64,000 bases of DNA. Source: Barnesiella merdipullorum. Its GTDB lineage: Bacteria; Bacteroidota; Bacteroidia; Bacteroidales; Barnesiellaceae. Positions 36,227-43,372 of this stretch are shown piece by piece. The notes beneath the pieces were generated by a model, which was not told where the DNA came from, searched no databases, and worked only from the letters and a program-made list of their open reading frames with translations. Numbering within the stretch: the stretch's first letter is position 1; each line of letters starts with the position of its first letter. Where the stretch lies: the NCBI GenBank assembly GCA_019116365.1, contig DXBT01000007.1, positions 83,479-147,478 of the forward strand, in the 5' to 3' direction. The position numbers and the translations under genes are program-made.

Positions 36227-37420
36227 ATGAATCAAGTATCCGACCGTTTGGCCGCCCTTGCTCCATCGCAAACGCTGGCGATGTCGCAAAAAAGTAGTGA
36301 ACTGAAAGCTCAGGGAGTCGATGTGATTAACCTGAGTGTGGGAGAACCCGATTTCAATACCCCCCAGCATATCAAGGATGCTGCGAAAAAGGCGATAGAC
36401 GACAACTTCTCGCACTACTCGCCCGTGCCGGGTTATATGGATTTGCGTCAGGCCATCTGTGCCAAACTGAAAAATGAGAATGGGCTCGACTATACTCCCG
36501 AGCAGATTGTGGTGTCGAACGGTGCCAAGCAGTCGATTTGCAACACGATTCTCTCGCTTGTCAATCCTGGCGACGAGGTGGTGCTGCCTGCTCCCTACTG
36601 GGTGAGCTATGTCGAGATGGTGAAACTGGCCGAGGGCAAGAGCGTGATTGTAGAGACTGGTATCGAGCAGGATTTCAAGATGAGTGCCGCCCAACTCGAG
36701 GCTGCCATCACGCCCAAGACCAAGATGCTTATTCTTTGCTCGCCTTCCAACCCCACGGGCAGTGTCTATTCGCACGACGAACTCGCTGCCTTGGCTACCG
36801 TGCTGGAACGTCACCCGCAAATCTTTATCCTGGCCGATGAGATTTATGAGCATATCAACTATGTGGGAGCTCACCAGAGTATCGCCCAGTTTGCCGCTTT
36901 GCGCGATCGGGTGATCATTGTCAACGGGGTTTCCAAGGGGTATGCCATGACTGGTTGGCGTATCGGCTTTATTGCGGCTCCGCTGTGGATTGCTAAGGCT
37001 TGCAACAAGCTGCAGGGCCAATATACCTCGGGTGCCTCGTCGATTGCACAGAAGGCTGCCGCTGCTGCCTTTGCCGGTGACCAGAGTTGTGTAGAGGAGA
37101 TGCGCCGGGCTTTTGAGCGCCGTCGCGACCTGGTGGTGCGGTTGGCTCGCGAGATTCCCGGGTTGAAGGTGAACAACCCCGACGGTGCCTTCTACCTCTT
37201 CCCCGAGATTAGCTGCTACCTGGGCAAGGCCGATGGAGATCGCAAGATTGTGACTTCGTCCGACCTGGCCATGTATATTCTCGAGGTAGGGCATGTGGCT
37301 ACCGTGGCCGGCGATGCCTTTGGTGCGCCCAACTACCTGCGTCTTTCCTATGCTACCTCTGAGGAGAATATCACCGAGGCCATGCGCCGCATGAAAGAGG
37401 TGCTCGCCCGGCTGAAATAA
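36227..37420 (+). CDS. Aspartate aminotransferase-type class I aminotransferase
   Basis: 397 residues; PLP-dependent. Motifs: NLSVGEPDFNTPQHI near the N-terminus, SNPTGSVYS, LADEIYEHINY, and the PLP lysine in SKGYAMTGWRIG. It belongs to the aspartate/prephenate aminotransferase group (about 395 residues). The ATG at 36227 lies 31 bases after TATCTTTG; a longer reading from 36077 would begin upstream of both promoter elements. Likely makes aspartate for the Asp-family pathway, though substrate choice within the family is not certain. Confidence 0.93.
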   Translation: MNQVSDRLAALAPSQTLAMSQKSSELKAQGVDVINLSVGEPDFNTPQHIKDAAKKAIDDNFSHYSPVPGYMDLRQAICAKLKNENGLDYTPEQIVVSNGAKQSICNTILSLVNPGDEVVLPAPYWVSYVEMVKLAEGKSVIVETGIEQDFKMSAAQLEAAITPKTKMLILCSPSNPTGSVYSHDELAALATVLERHPQIFILADEIYEHINYVGAHQSIAQFAALRDRVIIVNGVSKGYAMTGWRIGFIAAPLWIAKACNKLQGQYTSGASSIAQKAAAAAFAGDQSCVEEMRRAFERRRDLVVRLAREIPGLKVNNPDGAFYLFPEISCYLGKADGDRKIVTSSDLAMYILEVGHVATVAGDAFGAPNYLRLSYATSEENITEAMRRMKEVLARLK

Positions 37421-37451
37421 ACGACGGTATCGCCCCCGATATACCAAGAGA

Positions 37452-37507
37452 AAACGACCTCCCTGTCTCTGTCCCGACTGCTTGCCGGGCGAGTGGGGAG
37501 GCCGTTT
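37452..37507 (+). terminator. Terminator of the aminotransferase gene
   Basis: AAACGACCTCCC (37452-37463) pairs with GGGAGGCCGTTT (37496-37507), with an inner GTCCCG/CGGG pairing. Confidence 0.65.
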
Positions 37508-37562
37508 GTATATGGTGGGGACTACAAGGCGCCCTGCATGATGGGGAGGTGGAGCGAAAAAC

Positions 37563-37594
37563 AAACCCACCGGGCCTCACGGCACAGTGGGTTT
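37563..37594. terminator. Second hairpin in the convergent gap
   Basis: AAACCCAC (37563-37570) pairs with GTGGGTTT (37587-37594) around a 16-base loop. It probably serves the minus-strand DUF2023 transcript. Confidence 0.6.
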
Positions 37595-37681
37595 ATCACA
37601 ACTAAAAACAAACTTCAAAATTGTAGTATTCTTTTCCCTTTTTGCAAATTAGATCGAGAGGGTGTGGAGAAAAGAGTTCAT

Positions 37682-38029
37682 TTATTTGGCTTTACGTTTG
37701 CAGAAGCGTTGACATTGTCCGCAGAGGTCATACCCGAGCAGGGCCCCCAGGATGAAATCCTCTTCGGGGGTGAGTTCGTTCAAGGGGCGCGAGGCCAGTG
37801 ACTGAATCACCTCGATGCACTCGCGTCGGCCGAAGAAGAGGTTTATCTTGTTGCAACCGATGGGCTGTATGCAGTAGTCGATATGCTGTTTGTCCAGTCG
37901 GGTCACGGCAAACTCTTCGTAGCGTTTGCTGGTGGTGTAGAGTACCATGTGGCGTACCCCCTTCTTGTATTCATACAGATGGTTGAGAAATACTTTCAAC
38001 TCGGCTGGAAAGGATTGACAGGTCATCAT
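37682..38029 (-). CDS. DUF2023 family protein
   Basis: 115 residues, soluble, with a Cys-containing C-terminus (YDLCGQCQRFCKRKAK: three Cys that could bind metal). The family is Bacteroidota-centred and commonly lies directly after flavodoxin, as here (20 bases). Function unknown; a role in flavodoxin or iron-limited redox metabolism is inferred from the neighbourhood. An ATG pair (38029/38026) offers two adjacent starts. Confidence 0.8.
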   Translation of the reverse strand: MMTCQSFPAELKVFLNHLYEYKKGVRHMVLYTTSKRYEEFAVTRLDKQHIDYCIQPIGCNKINLFFGRRECIEVIQSLASRPLNELTPEEDFILGALLGYDLCGQCQRFCKRKAK

Positions 38030-38049
38030 GTTCGTGTGGGTTGAAGGGG

Positions 38050-38550
38050 TTACAGGTCGAGGCTTTTTACCCAGGCGTCGATGCGGGCCTCGCTTTTGTC
38101 GGATTCGTTGGCTTCGTCGAGCGGCAGCCCCACGAAATCGCCGTCGATAACCGATGCCGATGAGGAGAACGAGTAGTCGTCGGTAGCCACATGATTGCCG
38201 GTGAAGCGGCAGCCTGTGTCTTTCAACTCGTCGTAGAGCAGCCCAATGGCGTCGCAAAAAGTGTCGGGGTATGACTCGGAGTCGCCGCAGCCGAAGAGGG
38301 CAATGGTCTTTTGACTCAGGTCGGCGGCTTTCAAGATTTTCACGGCGTCGTACCAGTCGTCCTGCAATTCGCCGCATCCCCAGGTCGAGGAGCCCAGGAT
38401 GAGAGCGTCGTAGTTGTCGAGGCTGTCGGCCGTGAGGCGAGAGACATCGATCACGTTGTTGGGGGCTATGCCCAGTTTTTGGGCGATTGTGTGGGCTACT
38501 CCCTCGGTCATGCCGGTTGAGGAGCCGTAGAATATGGCTGTTCTTTTCAT
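38050..38550 (-). CDS. fldA: Flavodoxin (long chain)
   Basis: 166 residues; FMN-binding electron carrier that replaces ferredoxin under iron limitation. The FMN phosphate loop is FYGSSTGMTEGVA (8-20); ILGSSTWGCGELQDDW and FGCGDSESYPDTFCDA form the isoalloxazine-binding loops. Gly/Asp-rich and acidic as expected. The ATG at 38550 is used. In operon with DUF2023. Two adjacent palindromes at 38598-38624 lie upstream. Confidence 0.95.
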   Translation of the reverse strand: MKRTAIFYGSSTGMTEGVAHTIAQKLGIAPNNVIDVSRLTADSLDNYDALILGSSTWGCGELQDDWYDAVKILKAADLSQKTIALFGCGDSESYPDTFCDAIGLLYDELKDTGCRFTGNHVATDDYSFSSSASVIDGDFVGLPLDEANESDKSEARIDAWVKSLDL

Positions 38551-38597
38551 CGTCGTAACGGTTGTTTGGTTTGACGATTCAAAGTAACGGCTTTTGG

Positions 38598-38624
38598 TTG
38601 GGCTGCCCAATACCTACATGTAGG
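38598..38624. promoter_or_regulatory. Two adjacent palindromes upstream of fldA
   Basis: TTGGGC-T-GCCCAA (38598-38610) followed two bases later by CCTACATGTAGG (38613-38624), both perfect. They lie 48-74 bases upstream of the fldA start and about 90 bases upstream of the divergent sanA-like gene. Candidate operators. Confidence 0.5.
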
Positions 38625-38714
38625 GGTTTTCTTTTCACACCTACTTAGTTTGAGGGAAAAAGGAGCGGATTTTACTATTTTTCATTATCTTCGTCGTATA
38701 AAACAGGAGTAAGA

Positions 38715-39365
38715 ATGAAACAATACAAAAAGTGGATTGTAGCGGCTGTAATAGCTGCCGTGATGGCTGTCTTTATTGTGATTCTGGTATGCGACGGATT
38801 GGTGAGGAGTTATGCCGGGGACAAGATTTTTGATACAGTCGAGGCGATACCTCACTGCAAGGTGGGGTTGTTGTTGGGTACAGCCCCCATTACTCCAGAG
38901 GGTGAGCACAATTATTATTTCGACTATCGTATCGAGGCTGCAGCCCGTTTGTTTCAAGCTGGCAAGATTGACTATATTCTGGTGAGCGGCGATAATCATG
39001 ATCGCGATTATGATGAGCCTACCTGCATGCGGGATTCGCTAGTGGCCCACGGGGTGCCGGCCGACCGTATCGTACTTGACTATGCCGGATTCCGTACGCT
39101 CGACTCTATCGTGCGGGCCAAGAAAATTTTCGGTCAGGACAGTCTGACCATCATCTCGCAGAAGTTTCACAACGAGCGGGCCATCTATCTGGCCAAGAGC
39201 AGCGGCATATCGGCAGTCGGTTATAATGCCCGCGACGTAGCCCGCCGGGCGAAGTATATAAAAATACACGGACGAGAGTACCTCGCCCGTGTGAAAATGT
39301 TTCTCGACCTCCTCACCGACAAACAACCCCGCTTCTTAGGGAAGAAAGAGGAGACGCCGTTTTAA
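38715..39365 (+). CDS. sanA: SanA/YdcF-family (DUF218) membrane-anchored protein
   Basis: 216 residues. An N-terminal TM anchor (about 8-27) precedes a DUF218 domain with VGLLLGTAPITPEG, the acidic DYILVSGDNHDRDYDEP and VLDYAGFRTLDSIVRAKKIF. SanA proteins affect envelope permeability (vancomycin exclusion at high temperature in E. coli) by an unknown mechanism. TATCTTCG at 38686-38693 is a one-mismatch -7 element. Confidence 0.88.
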   Translation: MKQYKKWIVAAVIAAVMAVFIVILVCDGLVRSYAGDKIFDTVEAIPHCKVGLLLGTAPITPEGEHNYYFDYRIEAAARLFQAGKIDYILVSGDNHDRDYDEPTCMRDSLVAHGVPADRIVLDYAGFRTLDSIVRAKKIFGQDSLTIISQKFHNERAIYLAKSSGISAVGYNARDVARRAKYIKIHGREYLARVKMFLDLLTDKQPRFLGKKEETPF

Positions 39366-39395
39366 TGTTCAATGAGAAATCAATAGCTTTTGCCC

Positions 39396-39890
39396 TTATT
39401 GCATAAGGGCTTTTCTCCTTTCGATTTCACTACGCAAGTTGTTGAACCAGTTGGCATAGATGGTGGGGTCTTCGACCATGCTGTTCTTGTTTCGGGTGCT
39501 CTTGCTGAATTGATTGAGAGTTGAGGTGACACTACCTTCATAGAGCGTAAACTTAACCTCGGTCAAGTTGTCGTTAAGCGGTTGAATGAAGAAAGAGGCT
39601 TGTGAAGTAGAGGCTTCGGTAGCACTACCCAAAAGAGCCATTTGCCAATCGGCATTCTTATTATCAATCTGTTTGCTGGCGGTAATGAGTCCCGATTCTT
39701 TATCAGTACTGTTTATCAAGAAGCCCTCGGATTGGAGCAGAGAAATGGCTGAACCGAAAACGAGGTTGTAATCGGCCTCGAATTGCTTGGTGGTCATCAA
39801 CTTTATCTCTGCAGGTGAAAGTGCCGGTTTGGAGGTTCCGCACGACATGAGTATAAATAAAATAGGTAAAAAAACGATATATTTTTTCAT
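39396..39890 (-). CDS. Lipoprotein of unknown function
   Basis: 164 residues with lipobox LMSC (C17). The mature part (KQFEADYNLVFGSAISLLQSEGFLINSTDKESGLITASK) resembles small periplasmic DUF4810/DUF4136-like folds but cannot be assigned. No acidic surface-export signal follows the Cys, so a periplasm-facing lipoprotein is more likely. Codon and base use are AT-rich compared with flanking genes. Directly downstream (19 bases) of the BamE-like lipoprotein; probably one operon. Confidence 0.75.
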   Translation of the reverse strand: MKKYIVFLPILFILMSCGTSKPALSPAEIKLMTTKQFEADYNLVFGSAISLLQSEGFLINSTDKESGLITASKQIDNKNADWQMALLGSATEASTSQASFFIQPLNDNLTEVKFTLYEGSVTSTLNQFSKSTRNKNSMVEDPTIYANWFNNLRSEIERRKALMQ

Positions 39891-39909
39891 TGTGTAAAAA
39901 TTTTTAGGG

Positions 39910-40296
39910 TTAATAACTGGTTGAGACCACTGAATAGTCTAAAACTATATCGTTGGAGTCGAATGTGATGATTAAGTCGAAAGATTGAGCACTGCTACTT
40001 TGTGACGCTCTTGCTCCAAATAGGAAATCGGTACCTCCTTGTTTGTTTACGGTACTCATTTTGTTGTAGCTCCATACCTCGTTGTTCGATTTGTTTTTCG
40101 ACACCAGGTTGGGTGCTCCAAAGATTTCTAATATCTCGGCTTGAGTAGTACTCCCTTTTATGATTTTTGATTTTACAACACCAAAAGTGAGATTACTTTT
40201 TTGAGTCGGCTCTGTGCTGGCTCCGTATTTATAGCTGCTACACGATATTGAAAATAACAGGCTGCAGCATAATAATAGAATCTGTATCTTTTTCAT
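39910..40296 (-). CDS. SmpA/BamE-like small lipoprotein
   Basis: 128 residues with lipobox SISC (C19). The segment KSKIIKGSTTQAEILEIFGAPNLVSKNKSNNEVWSY is the SmpA/OmlA (BamE-like) pattern: a GxTTxxEVxxxFGxP helix-turn followed by a beta strand with Trp-Tyr. The family occurs both as a BAM accessory and in unrelated lipoproteins. AT-rich; first gene of a two-gene lipoprotein operon. Confidence 0.75.
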   Translation of the reverse strand: MKKIQILLLCCSLLFSISCSSYKYGASTEPTQKSNLTFGVVKSKIIKGSTTQAEILEIFGAPNLVSKNKSNNEVWSYNKMSTVNKQGGTDFLFGARASQSSSAQSFDLIITFDSNDIVLDYSVVSTSY

Positions 40297-40473
40297 CTAT
40301 TGTATTATTATGAAAATGATTAAAATTGAGGTCTTTGGAATAGATTTCCCCTTTTTGTTCCGATTTGGCGATTTTATAGTTGTTTCATAGGCTTCGTGTT
40401 TATTTGGGCTAATAGTCCCCAGATTTAGCCTGTTAATAAAAAAGGAAAGCGTGGAGACTGTTTAAAGTTTATC

Positions 40474-40696
40474 TGTTCAAGAGGTATCGCCAAACACCCA
40501 CCATACAAATAAACAACAGCCCCACGCCTATATTGATATATGACTATATCAAAGGCGTGAGCGTTCTGTTGTATTACTCTGTACGGTTTTGAAAATTTGG
40601 CGATTTTCTTGAACAAAGTAATATCTAAAAAACGCTTCCGTTCGTATGTCTGCTCAAAAGACTAATTGTTTAGCTTTTTGAGCCTTTGCAAATATA
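40474..40696 (-). ncRNA. Candidate structured RNA with its own promoter
   Basis: On the minus strand TTG (40717-40719), a 20-base spacer and TATATTTG (40689-40696) form a full promoter. The transcript would hold an 8-bp hairpin (GCTCAAAA/TTTTGAGC) and then a rod: TGTTCAAGA and ATCGCCAAA (40597-40615 side) pair with TTTGGCGAT and TCTTGAACA (40474-40494 side), above which a large internal bubble leads to CAACAG/CTGTTG, CACGCCT/AGGCGTG and a TTGATATA/TATATCAA terminal hairpin. A long hairpin with a central bubble is the topology of 6S RNA. A multicopy repeat is the alternative. The rest of 40297-40736 shows no gene. Confidence 0.5.
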
Positions 40697-40736
40697 TGTT
40701 GATTTATGATAAAATCCAAAAAATGCGATTGCTGTT

Positions 40737-41225
40737 TTATTCCTCGACCGTCGGGTAGACGAGGTTTTTCTCTTCGATCACGTCGAGTACCTCGCGCAGG
40801 TATTTGTCAGCTTCCCAACGGGCCATGGGCAGGTCGTGCAGCAGGTAGTTGCCGCAGTCGCGGGGAGCGGCGCCGGGCACTTCGCCTTCGAAATCGCGAA
40901 TGAAACGGAAGGTCTCGCGCATGAGTTCGACAATGTCGCGCGACTCAAGGTCGCCCTGTACCAGAAAGTAGTTGCCCGTGCAGCAGCCCATGGGCCCCCA
41001 GAATACGATTTTGTCGCCCCACACGGGGTGGTTGCGCAGGAAGGTGGCAGCCAGGTGTTCGATGGTGTGCAGGGCTCCGTAGCCGATGGCGGGCTCGCGG
41101 TTGGGCTCTTTCATGCGGATGTCGAAAGTGGTGACTACGTGGTCGCCCAGATAGTCTTTGCGCGAAACATAGATGCCTCGCAGCAGGTGAATGTGGTCTA
41201 TGGTAAAGCTGGGAATCTTTTTCAT
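40737..41225 (-). CDS. luxS: S-ribosylhomocysteine lyase
   Basis: 162 residues; cleaves S-ribosylhomocysteine to homocysteine and DPD, the autoinducer-2 precursor. The zinc motif HTIEH (53-57) and the catalytic cysteine in FWGPMGCCTGNYF (C81) are present, with a downstream Cys/His segment (DCGNYLLHDLP). mtnN, the preceding enzyme, lies 31 bases upstream on the same strand; together they recycle S-adenosylhomocysteine. Confidence 0.97.
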   Translation of the reverse strand: MKKIPSFTIDHIHLLRGIYVSRKDYLGDHVVTTFDIRMKEPNREPAIGYGALHTIEHLAATFLRNHPVWGDKIVFWGPMGCCTGNYFLVQGDLESRDIVELMRETFRFIRDFEGEVPGAAPRDCGNYLLHDLPMARWEADKYLREVLDVIEEKNLVYPTVEE

Positions 41226-41256
41226 ACAAACGGGTATTTATATATTGTGTGAAATA

Positions 41257-41940
41257 TTACAGTTTTTCGATGAGGCTGGTGAGTACCTCGAACGAGCGGT
41301 GGGGGGCATCGTCCCAGAAGTGGTTGTACTGGGCCAGGTGACCCTCGACGCCCGGGGTGTCGCTGATGATGCGGAAGCTCAGGAAGGGTACCCCGCGCAT
41401 GTGGCATACCTGGGCGATGGAGCCCGACTCCATATCGACGGCCATGCCTTCGGGAAAGAGAGCCTTGATTTCGGAGAGTTCCACCGGGTCGGTGATGAAG
41501 CGGTCGCCGCTGCATACCAGCCCTTTATAGATGCGCAGCGAGGTCTCTACCTGCAAGGCTTTCTCGACGAGTGCCGGGTCGCTGTGGAACCGCGGGGGTA
41601 GCCCCTGTATCTGGCCCCAGGCGTTGCCTTCGCCGCACCACACGTCGTGATAGACAATTTCGGAGCCTACGACGATATCCATTACCCGCATCGAGGGGTC
41701 TATGCCACCGGCCACGCCGGTGTTGAGCACACAGTCGGGACGATAGCGGTCTATGAGTTCATAGGCGCGGATGGCCGACGACACCTTGCCGATGCCGCTT
41801 TGGGTGAGTATCAACTCGTGGACACCACGCGTGCCCACGATAAAGAGCGACGAGCCGTAGCGCTCCTCGCGGGGATTCTCCAGCAGGCGACGCACACAAT
41901 CGAGTTCGCTCTGCATGGCTACGATAATTCCTATTTTCAT
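41257..41940 (-). CDS. mtnN: 5'-methylthioadenosine / S-adenosylhomocysteine nucleosidase
   Basis: 227 residues. MKIGIIVAMQSELDCV, NTGVAGGIDPSM, and the MDMESGSIAQVCH-type motif (VDMESGSIAQVC) followed by RIISDTPG define the family. It removes adenine from SAH to give the LuxS substrate. The upstream open frame is ignored; the ATG at 41940 is the family start. Operon mtnN-luxS. Confidence 0.96.
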   Translation of the reverse strand: MKIGIIVAMQSELDCVRRLLENPREERYGSSLFIVGTRGVHELILTQSGIGKVSSAIRAYELIDRYRPDCVLNTGVAGGIDPSMRVMDIVVGSEIVYHDVWCGEGNAWGQIQGLPPRFHSDPALVEKALQVETSLRIYKGLVCSGDRFITDPVELSEIKALFPEGMAVDMESGSIAQVCHMRGVPFLSFRIISDTPGVEGHLAQYNHFWDDAPHRSFEVLTSLIEKL

Positions 41941-42078
41941 CTTCTTGTTTTTCTCTTCAAGGACAAAGGTAGGGGTAATCTCACACAACGCAAAATTTGT
42001 GCGGCGAAATTCGACCGGGTGTCGATAGGGGTAGATATTGGAATTTTCTGTACTTTTACTCCTCGAATTGTTCCTCTG

Positions 42079-42594
42079 ATGAAAGATTTTGCCGCCATAG
42101 ATTTCGAGACTGCCAATTACGAACCTACCAGCATCTGTTCGGTAGGTCTTGTGGTGGTACACGGGGGTGAGGTGACCCACCGCATACACCGGTTGGTGTG
42201 CCCCGAGCCCAATTATTATCTGCGTCGTTTTTCTGAGGAGATACACGGTATCTTCCCGGCCGATACCTGCCATGCGCCCAACTTCGGGCAGGTGTGGCGC
42301 GAGTTGTCGCCGCTGGTCGAAGGGTTGCAGCTGGTAGCTCACAACAAGGCTTTCGACGAGCGGGTGTTGCGGGCTACCTGTCGCATGTATGGCATCGACT
42401 ATGTGTATGGCGATTTCCTTTGTACCTTCAGGCGGGCGCAGCAGCTCATACCACGTGCGGTCATCGGCAACTACAAGTTGCCCACGGTGTGTGCCTATCT
42501 GGGTATCCCCTTTGACCACCATCACCATGCGCTGGCCGATGCCGAGGGGTGTGCCCGTATTGCGCTGCGCCTGTGGCCCGACGATGTCGATTGA
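42079..42594 (+). CDS. DEDDh exonuclease (DnaQ-like)
   Basis: 171 residues. Exo I: FAAIDFETAN (D8, E10); Exo II region: AHNKAFDERVL; Exo III: HHHHALADAEGCARIAL (the DEDDh histidine and final aspartate). A stand-alone 3'-5' exonuclease domain like the proofreading subunit epsilon or RNase T group. A long frame is open upstream; the ATG at 42079 gives a compact domain. Divergent from mtnN; convergent with the thioredoxin gene. Confidence 0.88.
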   Translation: MKDFAAIDFETANYEPTSICSVGLVVVHGGEVTHRIHRLVCPEPNYYLRRFSEEIHGIFPADTCHAPNFGQVWRELSPLVEGLQLVAHNKAFDERVLRATCRMYGIDYVYGDFLCTFRRAQQLIPRAVIGNYKLPTVCAYLGIPFDHHHHALADAEGCARIALRLWPDDVD

Positions 42595-42657
42595 TTCTGG
42601 CCCAGCCTGTGACTGACTCTTTGTATCCCCGTTTTAATGGCGAAAAGTGCCCGGCCC

Positions 42658-43128
42658 TTACGGGAGGAGAACCTCCTTGATGGCTTGTTGCAGGGCCTCT
42701 TTGCTCATGAGTCCGGTAGCGATTTGGGGTTGATTCTTCATGGGGCAGAAGAGCAGGGTGGGGATGCTCTGTATCCCGAATGCGGCAGCCAGTTGGGGCT
42801 CTTTGTCGATGTCGATTTTATAGACGTCGATTTGCCCGGCATATTCGCCGGCAATCTCCTCGAGTATGGGAGCCTGTTGCCGGCAGGGGCCGCACCACGA
42901 GGCATAGAAATCGACGATGCAGGGGCGTGCACCCAGATACTCCCAGCGGTCGGGGGTTTTCTCAAAGTTGGCTACTCGAGAGAGAAACTCGGCTTTGGTG
43001 AGTTGGCGGGGTTTTACTTTCTGTACCTGAGTACTCTTTTCTTGTTTGGCGGGTTGCTCCTTGGCCTGGCTCGTAAAGAAGAGCGGCAGGCAGGCAATGG
43101 CTATTCCCAAGATGTATTTCGCTTTCAT
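42658..43128 (-). CDS. Periplasmic thioredoxin-family protein
   Basis: 156 residues: signal peptide (about 1-22), a Lys/Gln-rich linker, and a thioredoxin fold with the active site ASWCGPCRQQAP and the cis-proline in SIPTLLF. Predicted periplasmic disulfide exchange. Monocistronic. The 244 bases upstream hold no gene that I can see. Confidence 0.9.
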   Translation of the reverse strand: MKAKYILGIAIACLPLFFTSQAKEQPAKQEKSTQVQKVKPRQLTKAEFLSRVANFEKTPDRWEYLGARPCIVDFYASWCGPCRQQAPILEEIAGEYAGQIDVYKIDIDKEPQLAAAFGIQSIPTLLFCPMKNQPQIATGLMSKEALQQAIKEVLLP

Positions 43129-43372
43129 ATCGATGATAATTGTCGGGTTATGAATTTGAGGAGAACGACGATTAATCCCTTGATTTTTGGTGGAATGTCA
43201 CGAGTCCCCTTGGTGTTACTCTGGCTGCAAAGATACGAGTTTGCAAGAGAATACCACCACGGGACGTGCTATTTTTCAGATTATTAGTGATTCTTACGAA
43301 ACTCCTGCGAAAACGAAATCTCCGGGGGATAGGCTTTCTTGTGTCGGGGAGAGCAGTTCTTCTTCCCGGGGG

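Noticed and set aside
40425..40616. A 63-codon frame in the structured region beside luxS
   Set aside because: It coincides with a long base-paired structure that explains the sequence constraint better, and it has no signal, motif or clear start. It should be revisited if homologues show coding bias.
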